Assembly: GCA_013200995.1 (NCBI GenBank) | Contig: CP053688.1 | Span: 2,728,001 to 2,792,000 of the forward strand | DNA from: Arthrobacter citreus | Lineage (GTDB): Bacteria; Bacillota; Bacilli; Bacillales; Bacillaceae_G | Direction of reading: 5' to 3' | DNA: 64,000 bases | In this document: one piece after another, positions 18,341 to 28,183 of the stretch | How positions within the stretch are numbered: the first letter of the stretch is position 1 | Layout of the letters: the number at the start of each line of letters is the position of its first letter | Translations under genes and position numbers: made by a program | The notes under the pieces: generated by a model | What the model saw: the letters and a program-made list of their open reading frames with translations, nothing else | Database searches by the model: none | What the model was told of the DNA's origin: nothing

Positions 18341-18566
18341 TATCACTTTACCCCTTAAAATTTATTTTTGTTGTTCAATGATGTCATTATATCGTTATAG
18401 CAAAGTGATTCCCATGATGTTTTTTACCTTTGATTTCGGTAAAAATAATAACTTGCTTTCATAAAAAATTCACAGTTATCTCATGAAAAGCTGTTCTTCA
18501 TTGAATTAAGACAGAGTATTAAAAGCAATAATAAAAATAAAAGCTCAAAGTTTATGAGGAATTGAA

Positions 18567-20021
18567 ATGGATAAATCAACTAAGCGTAAATTACAAATAA
18601 TTGATATTTTAATTAAGCAAGATAAGTGGTTTAAAACAGAGGAACTGGCAAGTGAGTTATTATGTACCGAAAAGACAATCCGAAATGATTTACAGACAAT
18701 TAACTCGTACTTACCGAAAGGATGGCAGATTGAAACAATCAAGGGGAAAGGAATTTATTTAAATAAGCCAATTTCTTCATCAATTAATCAAATCCGTTCA
18801 CTTTTTGTAAAAAACTCATTGAAATTTCAAGCTATTATGCTCATACAGTTTAAACAAATTAAAAGTATCGCCGAGCTTGCAAATGCACTATTTACACAGC
18901 AACCAGCAGTCTATTCAATACTTGATCGAGTTGAGGAATTATTGGAATCTTATCATTTGAAATTAAAACGTGGACCGCTTGAAATCGTTGGAAGAGAATT
19001 AGAAATTCGAATTTTATGTAGAGATATCCTAAATGCTTTATTTGCTCATTCGAATCAAAATTGGCCCCTTGAAGACTTTTCATATAAAGATATAGAAGAA
19101 ATTGTTACTACGACTACAAAAAAGCACAAATTATTTTTATATCCTTCAACAACTAGAAGTTTCGTTTATTTACTAGGAACAATGCTATATAGAATTGATA
19201 AAGAGGTCAAATTAGATTTAACTGAACAAAATATTACTCAAATTTTAACCTCTGATTTTTACCAAATCTCTAATGAAATTTGTGAGAAGCTAGGGCATTT
19301 ATATCGAAAACATATTTCAGTGAATGAACGAGGTGCCTTCACTTTATTAATTTCCACACTACCTTATTATGCATTTGATGAAATAGACAAAAATGAATTT
19401 CTTTCCTTATACAGAAGTTCTAGAGACACAAATTATAAAAAACTTTATCACTTTGTTGAATTACTAGAAGAAAAAATAGGGATTCCTTTAAATGGAGACG
19501 AAGAATTTCTTTATACGCTTCAAGCTCAATATAAAAGATATACAATAATCCATTTAATTGATAAAAAGGAACCTTCCTATTCTCTAGATCGTTATGTAAT
19601 AAAACATTATCCAGCTTTATTCAATCAAGTGAAGGATGCTTTACAAATCTGGACCAAAACCTATTCATACCCTGATATGACAAAAGATAAAATTGCCAAA
19701 CTAACCTTAAATGTACAATCTTCTATTATAAACTCTTCACTCTCAAAGAAGAAAGTTTTGTTATTAACAAGTAATGGTCCAGGCGTGCATCGTTATATAG
19801 AAACGAAATTAAATAAAGCTTTTAGTCATCAAATTGATTTTATTCCAACAAACCAAGGTGAATTTGAATCAGAGAAAATTAATGAATTAAACATTGAATT
19901 TATTATTTCTGATTTTTTGCTTGAGGGGGAAATTGTCCATCCTATCATAACCATTGATCCTATTCTTACGGAAAGAGATATTGATCAAATTTCCAATTTC
20001 TTAAATTCAAAAATGAAATAA
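18567..20021 (+). CDS. Mga/PRD-like multi-domain transcriptional regulator of the WxL locus
   Basis: Cytoplasmic regulator of 484 residues. An N-terminal helix-turn-helix spans about 5-60 (LASELLCTEKTIRNDLQTIN). A second Mga-type helix-turn-helix lies at about 75-135, a helical PRD-like centre at about 150-390, and an EIIB-like C-terminus at about 390-484 (KKVLLLTSNGPGVHRYIETK). TGAGGAATTGAA precedes the ATG. It is divergent from the small WxL gene across 226 bp. Mga-type regulators commonly sit beside WxL clusters in Gram-positive bacteria, so control of the 14045-18340 genes is a reasonable inference. The EIIB-like end suggests input from sugar phosphotransfer. Confidence 0.8.
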   Translation: MDKSTKRKLQIIDILIKQDKWFKTEELASELLCTEKTIRNDLQTINSYLPKGWQIETIKGKGIYLNKPISSSINQIRSLFVKNSLKFQAIMLIQFKQIKSIAELANALFTQQPAVYSILDRVEELLESYHLKLKRGPLEIVGRELEIRILCRDILNALFAHSNQNWPLEDFSYKDIEEIVTTTTKKHKLFLYPSTTRSFVYLLGTMLYRIDKEVKLDLTEQNITQILTSDFYQISNEICEKLGHLYRKHISVNERGAFTLLISTLPYYAFDEIDKNEFLSLYRSSRDTNYKKLYHFVELLEEKIGIPLNGDEEFLYTLQAQYKRYTIIHLIDKKEPSYSLDRYVIKHYPALFNQVKDALQIWTKTYSYPDMTKDKIAKLTLNVQSSIINSSLSKKKVLLLTSNGPGVHRYIETKLNKAFSHQIDFIPTNQGEFESEKINELNIEFIISDFLLEGEIVHPIITIDPILTERDIDQISNFLNSKMK

Positions 20022-20023
20022 AA

Positions 20024-20056
20024 AAGGAAGGCTTATTGATTGAGCCTTCTTTTTTT
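20024..20056 (+). terminator. Terminator after the Mga-like regulator
   Basis: GAAGGCT (20027-20033) pairs with AGCCTTC (20043-20049), followed by TTTTTTT. Confidence 0.85.
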
Positions 20057-20289
20057 GCATCACATTTAAATTCCAGGTGTCGCAATTAAAATAACAAAAC
20101 CCCTTACTTGTTATGGGATTCTGCCCTAAAATTACACAAATTTAGGTTCGTTCAAATGAAAAACTAGCTAATTTGCTCTATTATTTTCTATTTCGAATAA
20201 TTTATGGAACAAAATCCATTCATTTTTATAAAAAGTATCGACTAAATCAGTTACCAATGATAAAAGCCCCTCTACTTTTTGACTAAAAC

Positions 20290-20338
20290 TAAAAAGAACC
20301 GTTTAATAGGTCAGTTAGCAAGACTTATTCGACGGTCC
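20290..20338 (-). terminator. Terminator of the second LysR gene
   Basis: On the minus strand GGACCGTCGAATAAGTC pairs imperfectly with GACCTATTAAACGGTTC, followed by TTTTTAG. The stretch 20057-20289 holds nothing else I recognise. Confidence 0.6.
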
Positions 20339-20349
20339 ATTGTTCAATA

Positions 20350-21246
20350 TCATGAATTTAATTCTTCCTTTAATTTCGATATATAATCTTTAATCATCCT
20401 TGAACAATGTTTTTTACTCGACATGATCCACACATATTGAAGATTTACAGCATCGTAATCTTTAATATCAAGTAATATTACATCATCACTCAAATTGTAG
20501 TTAACTCCATTGAAGGCTGGTACAAATGAAACACCTAAGTTTTCTTCGATTGCTTTTTTTAATGTATCAGTATTTGTAGTCGTAAATAACTCATACATTG
20601 CACCAAACTGTCTATAGAAAAGTTTTTTAAACCAATGAATGAATTCCCCATCGTAAGTAATCAGTGTTTCGTTTAATATTTGTTGTGGTGAAACAAATGC
20701 CTCTACTGCTAGTGGAGAATTTTTATTTACCATTAATTTCATTTTTGCTTCAAATAAATTGTGATAAACAATCCGATCATTATTTTCTACTAAATGCTTA
20801 ATAAATGGTAAAACACCGATATCACTTCGCTCTTCCAAAATATCATCAATAATATCTTGTCCTGGCTTTTGAAAAATCTCGATATTGATTTTAGGATAGT
20901 CATCTCTAATAGCTGAAATTGGTTTTAAAAGTACTGCAAAAAAGCCAGGTGTGGTAGATATTTTCAGCTTACCATTCACATTATTATTAATGATTTGTGC
21001 TTTTTCGATTAGTTCTTGATATTTTATAAATAGTTCTTTTACAATCGCAACTATTTCTTCTCCTTCGCTCGTAAGAATTGCGCTATTACCGCGAGATCTC
21101 TCGAACAATTTTACCCCTAATTTCTTTTCGATACTGACAATCGATTGACTAATAGCGGACTGACTCACATAAAGATTTTGTGAAGCAATCGAGAAGGAAC
21201 CTGTTTTAGCAACTTCTACAAGATACTCTAATTTTTCGATATTCAT
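20350..21246 (-). CDS. LysR-family transcriptional regulator
   Basis: Full-length LysR regulator of 298 residues: helix-turn-helix at 1-60 (ASQNLYVSQSAISQSIVSIE) and a substrate-binding domain at about 90-295. The start ATG follows GAAGGAGAAG. It closely resembles the LysR at 13005-13907 and lies downstream of the fourth S8 protease gene on the same strand. The two terminator-like hairpins between them argue for separate transcription. The effector is unknown. Confidence 0.88.
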   Translation of the reverse strand: MNIEKLEYLVEVAKTGSFSIASQNLYVSQSAISQSIVSIEKKLGVKLFERSRGNSAILTSEGEEIVAIVKELFIKYQELIEKAQIINNNVNGKLKISTTPGFFAVLLKPISAIRDDYPKINIEIFQKPGQDIIDDILEERSDIGVLPFIKHLVENNDRIVYHNLFEAKMKLMVNKNSPLAVEAFVSPQQILNETLITYDGEFIHWFKKLFYRQFGAMYELFTTTNTDTLKKAIEENLGVSFVPAFNGVNYNLSDDVILLDIKDYDAVNLQYVWIMSSKKHCSRMIKDYISKLKEELNS

Positions 21247-21307
21247 ATTCTTCTCCTTCTACAAACGTTATTAGTATACTACAGATTATATTTTTTAAAA
21301 TATTGAA

Positions 21308-21338
21308 AAGCCTGCTCTCAAGTATTGAGAACAGGCTT
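21308..21338 (-). terminator. Hairpin 62 bp upstream of the LysR start
   Basis: AAGCCTGTTCTCAA and TTGAGAGCAGGCTT on the minus strand form a 14-bp stem with one mismatch and a 3-nt loop, followed by TTCAATATTTT. It is either a second terminator of the protease transcript or an attenuator of the LysR gene. The rest of 21247-21533 shows nothing else. Confidence 0.6.
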
Positions 21339-21533
21339 ACAGTTGAGACCATATCCGAAAAATTGATTTTCAGTGCTTACTATTAAAGTAATCCTCTTAA
21401 CTGATACTAAAGTTGCAACTTTAAAGTTAATTTCTGCAATTTACGTTTGTTCTACTTCGTCTAAAAGTTTCTAAATTTCTCTAGATTGTGCTGATCTAAT
21501 TTCACCGAAACTCATTAATTTTTCGCTCAATTA

Positions 21534-21581
21534 GAAAAAAATGGAGTAACCTAAACAACTATGAAGCTGTTTAGATTACCA
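21534..21581 (-). terminator. Terminator of the fourth S8 protease gene
   Basis: On the minus strand GGTAATCTAAACA pairs with TGTTTAGGTTAC, followed by CCATTTTTTT, just after the stop codon. Confidence 0.8.
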
Positions 21582-21587
21582 GTTAAA

Positions 21588-24500
21588 TTAATTTAAACCT
21601 AATTCTACAATGATGCTGTCCAACGTTTGACCTTTATAAGTTTTCTTAGCTTTTGGATTTGCATTTGGATTTGTTGGGTTACCCATTCCATAATTGTAGT
21701 AAACATATGCCAAGTCATTTACATCTGTTGTGCCGTCATTATTAATGTCTGTACTACGCTTGTTTGTGCCCCAATACGTTTGAATTTCAAGTGCATCCAT
21801 GATGTCGATTACGTTGTCTTTATTTACATCGCCACCAATGGCTGTATTAACGTCAGAACCAATATAAGCAGCTACTCCGTAATCTTCATTACCTAGGTTT
21901 TCATACGCGCCATGGAAATTAGTATACGTATTAAAGTGACCAGGAACATCAAACACAATTGACAGATCGTCATGAGTAAGAGGTAGTCCACTTACAAGAT
22001 ATTGACCATTCTTAGCCATTGTTCCAGCGTAAGTTTTGCCGTCTTTATCTTGAACATATGTCTTAATTCCCATTGCTGTGTAATCTCTAGTAGTGCTGCC
22101 ATTGAATTTTCCATCCGCTGTTAATAATCCTTGAGCATATACATATCCACCTATAGAAGAGAACTTCGGTAAGATAACGATTGTTGCCAACACACCAAAA
22201 GGTCTTGTTACAACACCATCAACATTTGTAAATTGCGGTGAACCATCAAATTTTAAGCTTGAATTTGATTTAACGACTTTTGGATCTTGAATTTTAAATG
22301 TTACATCAACCATTGGAATATCTCCTGATACTTCTTTTGTTCCATCGAATGTAACAGTAACACTAGTGTTAACAGCCGTTTGATATCCAGCAGTTGTTGT
22401 AGTTTTTAATACACCACCTAAAGCTTTAGCTTCAGGAGTTAATTTAATATCCGCGATGTTTGTATCAACCGAGTCTGCAGTTAAATTATATTTAGCTTCT
22501 TTTACTTTGCTTACGTTATTAGCAGTAAGTGTAACTGTCCTTGTATCTCCATAATGCGTAATCATTTGATTATAACGTGTTGGACCTTGTGGTTGCCCAT
22601 ATACATATGAGTAATCATCTTGAACAAAGTAGTACGTTTTTTGTGCGTTCGCATTTGATGCTTGGTCTCCACCGACAAAGATCATTTGAGTGATTGGTGA
22701 AGTTAATGCAATTTGGTCTGCACCATTTCCATTTTCATCTAATTTTAGAGTTCCAGTGATTTTATTGCTGTTCCAAGAATAAGGTATTCCATTTGTTCCT
22801 TGATTAATATCAACCCCAGCTGCTTTCATTTGATCAACCATTTGGTCATGGATAGAAGCTGTAACTGGAATTGAAGTATCACCTTTTTTGAATTCAACGA
22901 ATGGACTTCCTTCTTTTTCACCTGGTACTTTCACATTGAATTGATCAGGAGCTGTGTTATCAATGAATAAATCTTGTGAATTAACAAATTCTTGACCAGC
23001 ATCATTTACACCAACGATTTTCAGTTTGTAATGACCTTCTCTTGGTAAAGTTGCCACTTTCTTAACAAACTGGTGAGTGCTATCTGTAAACGGATAAATG
23101 TATCCTGAGAATGGAACAAAGTTATATGTTTTACCTTCTTCGTAATACATTCCATCGAATGAATTCGCCATACCTAAATCTTCACCAGTTTTTGCATCAC
23201 TAAGGATTGAATAAACATATCTCATATGAGAATTTAATGTCATTGCTGCACCTAAAGACGGGTTCATAATCATACTTGACAATGCATTACGATCATTTGT
23301 GATTGAGTGACGAGAAAGTGTAACATCTTTAATCCCTTCTTCAACATAATGAACTCCGAATGGAACACGATATGTTTCAGCTGGATTGCTGTGATTTGTG
23401 TACGTTACATACCCTTCGTAAATTCCTTTTTCTGCAATCTTCGGAATCGTTAAGATCGCCTTCTTTGTTACTTTCCCGTATGCAGGCACTTTGAATGAAC
23501 TGTCAAAGGAAACTGATACGCCATTCTTCGCTGCATCTTTTGAACCTCTTGCATCCGTTTGGTACGATACATTCACATCAAATGTTTTTGGTGTCAGACT
23601 GTTATTCTCGATTGTTACAGTGCGAGGATTAACTAAATCTTTACCTGTATAAGCAACATTACCATAGCTTAATGCACTTGTTGTTTCTTTGAAATCCTTC
23701 ATTTGTCCATTAATAAGGATAGATGTTTTCTCTTGAACTTTAATTTCAACTGAAGAATGTAAAGCTTGGAAAGGATCTACACGTCCTGCGCCTTCCTCGA
23801 ATACAGAGTAAGTTTTACTTAGTGGATCAGCTGTATTCATTAAAAGTGCTTTGATATCTTCTGGTTGTAAGTTGTGATTAGCACCTTTTAACAATGCTGC
23901 AACACCTGCTACAAATGGAGTTGCCATTGATGTTCCTGACATATGGTCATATGCATATGTGTAATCAATTGGATTATCTGGGCTATGCACAAATCCAGGA
24001 ACAGTTGATAATACGCTTACACCTGGAGCTGTAACTTCTGGTTTGATATCGTAAGTTACTCGAGATGGTCCACGTGAACTGAACGATGCTAACTCGTCAC
24101 CTTTTGTTGTGATTTGAGCTAAGTCGCTAAAAGTAAATTCTGTTTTACCGCTTAAGATTTTAGATTGTAATGCAAGACCATCAGCATTTGTTAAGTTAAA
24201 AGAAGGAATAAAGTCCGCACCTTCTGCTAGATAAAATGGCATATAACCAGTTGTGTCATTGTTGTAGATCAGGATTGCCGCTGCACCTTTTAATTTAGCT
24301 TGTAGGATTTTATCGTTGATTGTAGTTGAACCACGAGCAACTAGAACTACTTTGCCAGTAACATCTAAGTTAGTATAGTTGTAAGATGCACCAAATCCAG
24401 GAATTCGTACAATTTGATATGTCTTATTTGCTAATTTTGAAATATCATCACTGAATCCTCGTGCTAATAATTGCATGTCGAAGTTCACAGTGTCGTCGTG

Positions 24501-25751
24501 ACCTTTCATTGTTGGAATCGCTGTTGGTACATCACTTGCACCTACCGTTAAAGCTAAAGCAGCATTACCAGGATTTCCTAAAGTGTACATTGCGTCTCCA
24601 GAGTTACCAGCAGCAACAATCGATGTTACGCCACTTAATACAGCATAGTTAAGTGCCATACTTTGAGGTTGTAATGGATCATTGTAAGCTGCGCCTAAAG
24701 ATAAATTGATCACATCCATTCCATCTTGAACAGCTCGATCAATACCAGCGATAATTGCATCGAATGTACCGCCACCACCTGGCCCAAGTACTCGATAAGA
24801 ATAAATATCAGCATCAGGTGCAACACCTTCAGTTGAAAGATCGCTATTTGCTTTTCCTTGACCAGCAATTATCCCTGCTACGTGAGTTCCGTGTTCAGTA
24901 TAGTAAGGTTCAGCTCCACCATTGATAACTGGTTTGCCAGCTTTTACCCAATCAGCATACGTCGTTTCCATTGGGTCATTGTCATTATCAACAAAGTCAT
25001 AACCGCCTTTGTAAGCATCTTTTAAGTCAGGGTGATTATAGTCAATCCCTGTATCAAGGATACCGATTTTAACGCCTTTACCAGTAAAACCTTCTTTGTG
25101 AAGTTGGTTTATTTTAAGGTAAGAACGTTCAGCTGCCATTCCATGTGTGCTTCCTTCAGTATTAAGTGATTCTGAATTAGGAGACTTAGGCTCATCCAAT
25201 TGTACAGTTTGGTTGCTGTAGATTGCTTTAACAGCTCCTGATTGAACTAACGTTTGAAGTTTGTTTGCAGGAACTTTAAGTGTTAATCCGTTGAATGCGG
25301 TTTTGAATTCTCGAGTTACTTTGTATGTTCCGTCTGATTTTGAAGTAAATGCATTTTCTAAATCAGTTTTAAATGTTTCATGGTCGTTGTCTACATCGCT
25401 TTGTGCTTCCGAAGAAGACAGGGTTTGTCCATTTACAGCCGCTTCAAGCATAGCGATTTTCTTTGGTTTGTTCTTGAACTCAACGATCACTGATACAGTT
25501 TTTGAACTATCTAAATCTACGTTATCTGCTAAATGAAGTCCTCGTGCATTGAACTTGTCTATGTTTTTAAGAGCTTGACGTTGTTCCGCAGTTAGATTCA
25601 ATTTGCTTTCTACATTAGATTTAAGATTTTCTACAGCACCATCTAATTTAGTTGGGCCTTGTGCAAATACATTGAGCATATTAGTTTGTGAAAATACGAA
25701 ACTAGCAGTTAGTGCGCCTACTAGCAGTTTGCTTGTTTGCTTTTTCTTCAT
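21588..25751 (-). CDS. Vpr-like S8 subtilisin protease with C-terminal dockerin domain
   Basis: Secreted serine protease of 1387 residues, paralogous to the three at 1-11057 but about 10 kb away. The signal peptide covers about 1-30 and an I9-like propeptide about 85-185. The S8 domain has Asp233, His287, oxyanion Asn383 and Ser608, with a PA insert at about 430-545. The C-terminal dockerin shows two calcium-loop repeats (GDVNKDNVID, TDINNDGTTD) and the tail YKGQTLDSIIVELGLN. Unlike the tandem copies it lacks the TAACCCRATTG box upstream, so it may be regulated differently. The signal sequence also differs. The start is supported by a GGAGA just upstream and by homology. Confidence 0.92.
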   Translation of the reverse strand: MKKKQTSKLLVGALTASFVFSQTNMLNVFAQGPTKLDGAVENLKSNVESKLNLTAEQRQALKNIDKFNARGLHLADNVDLDSSKTVSVIVEFKNKPKKIAMLEAAVNGQTLSSSEAQSDVDNDHETFKTDLENAFTSKSDGTYKVTREFKTAFNGLTLKVPANKLQTLVQSGAVKAIYSNQTVQLDEPKSPNSESLNTEGSTHGMAAERSYLKINQLHKEGFTGKGVKIGILDTGIDYNHPDLKDAYKGGYDFVDNDNDPMETTYADWVKAGKPVINGGAEPYYTEHGTHVAGIIAGQGKANSDLSTEGVAPDADIYSYRVLGPGGGGTFDAIIAGIDRAVQDGMDVINLSLGAAYNDPLQPQSMALNYAVLSGVTSIVAAGNSGDAMYTLGNPGNAALALTVGASDVPTAIPTMKGHDDTVNFDMQLLARGFSDDISKLANKTYQIVRIPGFGASYNYTNLDVTGKVVLVARGSTTINDKILQAKLKGAAAILIYNNDTTGYMPFYLAEGADFIPSFNLTNADGLALQSKILSGKTEFTFSDLAQITTKGDELASFSSRGPSRVTYDIKPEVTAPGVSVLSTVPGFVHSPDNPIDYTYAYDHMSGTSMATPFVAGVAALLKGANHNLQPEDIKALLMNTADPLSKTYSVFEEGAGRVDPFQALHSSVEIKVQEKTSILINGQMKDFKETTSALSYGNVAYTGKDLVNPRTVTIENNSLTPKTFDVNVSYQTDARGSKDAAKNGVSVSFDSSFKVPAYGKVTKKAILTIPKIAEKGIYEGYVTYTNHSNPAETYRVPFGVHYVEEGIKDVTLSRHSITNDRNALSSMIMNPSLGAAMTLNSHMRYVYSILSDAKTGEDLGMANSFDGMYYEEGKTYNFVPFSGYIYPFTDSTHQFVKKVATLPREGHYKLKIVGVNDAGQEFVNSQDLFIDNTAPDQFNVKVPGEKEGSPFVEFKKGDTSIPVTASIHDQMVDQMKAAGVDINQGTNGIPYSWNSNKITGTLKLDENGNGADQIALTSPITQMIFVGGDQASNANAQKTYYFVQDDYSYVYGQPQGPTRYNQMITHYGDTRTVTLTANNVSKVKEAKYNLTADSVDTNIADIKLTPEAKALGGVLKTTTTAGYQTAVNTSVTVTFDGTKEVSGDIPMVDVTFKIQDPKVVKSNSSLKFDGSPQFTNVDGVVTRPFGVLATIVILPKFSSIGGYVYAQGLLTADGKFNGSTTRDYTAMGIKTYVQDKDGKTYAGTMAKNGQYLVSGLPLTHDDLSIVFDVPGHFNTYTNFHGAYENLGNEDYGVAAYIGSDVNTAIGGDVNKDNVIDIMDALEIQTYWGTNKRSTDINNDGTTDVNDLAYVYYNYGMGNPTNPNANPKAKKTYKGQTLDSIIVELGLN

Positions 25752-26213
25752 TCTCCGTTGTTCCCCTCATCCGGTATTTTTTAGTTTTGTTGTTTTACTA
25801 TTTTTTCTTTTTTGTTAATATTGTTGTGAAATTGTCTGCTACTTTAATTTCAAAATTTAAGTGAATCTCATTTTTATGGATCTATTGCCCTCTCTTTGTA
25901 TTAAGACAACATTTTTTTACAATTTTTCTATAAATACTTCTTCCCCATTTATCCAGTTATCCTGAAAACAAAATATAATATTTTGATAGAATTCGATCAG
26001 GTCCCATTACAAAATGTAATCTAGATACGGATAATTCATTAAATTTCGACCTTATTCGAGCTCCTTCCCCAATTGCTATTATTAGTATACATAATCAGAA
26101 TTTTCTAATAAAATTAGAAATATTGATATTAAAATAAGACATTCTTATAACTTCTGTAAAATTGCTAATTTATTGAAGCCGACGCTTATTTACCGATACG
26201 ATATTTAAAAATA
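25752..26213. promoter_or_regulatory. Upstream region of the fourth protease gene
   Basis: AT-rich, no gene seen. It contains the small inverted repeat ATTACA-AAA-TGTAAT near 26006-26020. No protease-type box is recognisable. Confidence 0.25.
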
Positions 26214-26330
26214 CGAACACAAGATGAACTATATTGATAAGGTTGTGAACTTCGTTGATATATTGGTGATTCTCGTTGATATATCACCAAACCTCGTTGA
26301 TATTTAGCTCTTGTGCGTTGATATATTGAC
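26214..26330. repeat. Inverted block of the capped 21-bp repeat family
   Basis: Read on the minus strand, four to five ATATCAACG-type units with about 21-bp spacing end in ATCAATATAGTTCATCTTG followed by TGTTCG. This is the same end unit as in the blocks at 1848-2281, here in the opposite orientation. Confidence 0.8.
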
Positions 26331-26346
26331 AGTACTCTAATTTTTT

Positions 26347-26395
26347 TGTGCTATAAAAAAAAGGAGCCACCAAAATTTGGGACACCCTCCTTCTA
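26347..26395 (-). terminator. Terminator of the esterase gene
   Basis: On the minus strand GGAG...CCAAA / TTTGG...CTCC can pair, followed by TTTTTTT, directly after the stop codon. The stem is imperfect. Confidence 0.55.
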
Positions 26396-26405
26396 AAACC
26401 ACTAT

Positions 26406-27416
26406 TTAATTTCCAAGATGCTCCTTAATATACTGCGCAATCTCAGTGTTCGCCTGCTTACTAATAGGTGAAGCCTTATCCATTAACTGAAAATTATGGA
26501 ACATTCCTCTCCAGACTTTACATGTCACCGCTACACCTTGAAAATTCGCTTCAGCAGCATATGCTAAAATATCGTCCAATAGCTCTTCCCTTGCACCAGC
26601 GTGTATAAGCATTGGCGGTAGGCCTTTTAAATCACCATATAAAGGTGAGATTAAAGGATTTTTCCTATCATTATTTCCTACATATGTATCAATAATATTA
26701 ATGTCATTTCCGTGATAATTTGCGTGAATACTATCAAAATCAGAAGTGTATAATTGACTTTCTTTCGTTAAGTCAGTCGCCGGAGAGATTCCGACTACAG
26801 CAGACGGATATTTTCCATTTAACGTTTTTAATTGATTTAATAATGCAAATGTCAGATTACCACCCGCGCTATCCCCGACAATTACAACTTTTGACTTCGG
26901 ACTCAAATTTTTGACTAGAGAACTATAGACCTTTTCAACATCTGTTAAACCTGTAGGAAATGGATTTTCTGGTGAAAGTCTATACTGAATTGTTAATACT
27001 CTATAGCCTGCCTCCCTTGCTAAGATTGTTCCTAGATTTCTTGAATATCCTAACCCACCTCTAGACCACCCTCCACCATGTACATAAAAAACAATTTTAT
27101 CTTCGGGAGATTTGTCCGGTATTAACCATTCCACTTTTGTTCCTTCAATTGTTTCTCCTTTTATTTTAATATTCGAAGGAGTCGGCACTAATTGTTTTTC
27201 AATTTCAATTCGTTTTTGCTCTAACGTTGCAGTTCTACCTTCTTTTGCTTTTTGTTTATATAATGCTCGAAGGTCCTCTGTTACTTTATTTGGTTTATCA
27301 TTTTGAAAGATCAGGGATGATTTACTTTCACTTTTAACAGTATTTTTTGAAGCAACTAAATAATTTCCAATTAATAAACAAAACACTAGCGAAAGAAATA
27401 AATATACTTTTTTCAA
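26406..27416 (-). CDS. Secreted alpha/beta hydrolase (HSL-type esterase/lipase)
   Basis: Esterase of about 336 residues with an N-terminal hydrophobic signal or anchor (MKKVYLFLSLVFCLLIGNYL). It has the HSL-family oxyanion motif HGGGW at about 113-117, the nucleophile elbow GDSAGGN with Ser183, and C-terminal acid/His motifs (EELLDD, MFHNF). It hydrolyses short acyl esters outside the cell or at the membrane; the substrate is unknown. The start is uncertain: TTG 27416 is preferred, with AAGG 12 bases upstream. TTG 27428 would add four residues but has no room for a ribosome site. Confidence 0.82.
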   Translation of the reverse strand: MKKVYLFLSLVFCLLIGNYLVASKNTVKSESKSSLIFQNDKPNKVTEDLRALYKQKAKEGRTATLEQKRIEIEKQLVPTPSNIKIKGETIEGTKVEWLIPDKSPEDKIVFYVHGGGWSRGGLGYSRNLGTILAREAGYRVLTIQYRLSPENPFPTGLTDVEKVYSSLVKNLSPKSKVVIVGDSAGGNLTFALLNQLKTLNGKYPSAVVGISPATDLTKESQLYTSDFDSIHANYHGNDINIIDTYVGNNDRKNPLISPLYGDLKGLPPMLIHAGAREELLDDILAYAAEANFQGVAVTCKVWRGMFHNFQLMDKASPISKQANTEIAQYIKEHLGN

Positions 27417-27487
27417 ATTGGTTCCCAACCTTATTGGTATTTTTTGTCTTCATTAATTAAAATTTCCATTTCCCTTTAAATTACTCA

Positions 27488-27618
27488 AATAAAGAAAACT
27501 CACCGATTGGCGAGCTTTTTGGCGAAGACAGAGGGGTAGTTGCACTTATACTTAATTCCTAAAATTGGAAACTGCGTCGTTTTTTCTTCTTCGCTGCCAA
27601 TTTATACTTTCTTAATGT
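27488..27618. repeat. Copy 1 of a ~130-bp structured intergenic repeat
   Basis: It starts TAAAGAAAACTCACCGATTGG and contains GTTGCACTTATACTTAATT and CCAATTTATACTTTCTTAAT. It is about 85-90% identical by eye to 47459-47590. Read on the minus strand both copies end in a CTCGCC-AAT-CGG(C/T)GAG hairpin followed by TTTTC, like an intrinsic terminator. Both lie downstream of a minus-strand gene. Confidence 0.8.
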
Positions 27619-27679
27619 AAAATGAAAAGGCACACGAAAACTCGTGCACCATTCATCGTCATATAAAAAATTTAAAAAA

Positions 27680-27961
27680 TTAAAAAGGAGCGAGATTACT
27701 TAAATTATTCGTTGGATCTCCATCGGGATACGAGCGAAGTGTTTTATGTGGATTCTCACCACGCGTTAATCCTGTGTTAACATCTTCAATTTGCTCAAGT
27801 TCTGCCATTGCAATTGCTTGCTCAATTCCAACAATTTCACCGTTTTGAAATTTTACATCTGTAATATCACCATCGCCATTTTTCCTCACAGCAACAATAT
27901 GTAATTTATTTGGATCATCATGATGTTCAGGATGTCCGATACCACGATTTTGAAATGACAT
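27680..27961 (-). CDS. DUF3892 family protein
   Basis: Small protein of 93 residues. ATG 27961 (MSFQNRGIGHPEHHDDPNKL) is chosen for the GGAGGTGTGGGT before it. The DUF3892 pattern is clear: KLHIVAVRKNGDGDITDVKF, then a C-terminus rich in SYPDGDPTNNLSNLAPF. The function is unknown. No signal peptide or membrane helix is seen. The 130-bp repeat follows it. Confidence 0.8.
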   Translation of the reverse strand: MSFQNRGIGHPEHHDDPNKLHIVAVRKNGDGDITDVKFQNGEIVGIEQAIAMAELEQIEDVNTGLTRGENPHKTLRSYPDGDPTNNLSNLAPF

Positions 27962-28183
27962 ACCCACACCTCCATTTTTTTGACACAAAAATAGTATGGC
28001 GGGATGAAACTACGCTTATCCTTCCAATTTCTGACAAGTCTATTCTGTTTACTATTAAGCGCTAAATTTACGATTAAAAGTTTGTTAAAGTTTTCACATT
28101 TTATCCACAGACAAATCTTAACCAACATTATACGATAGTTATGTAAAAATCAATCTAATCAACTTTCGAAAGAAGGAATCAGC

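Noticed and set aside
27886..28128. 80-codon minus-strand frame over the DUF3892 start
   Set aside because: It overlaps the DUF3892 gene in another frame, and the start of that gene has the ribosome site.
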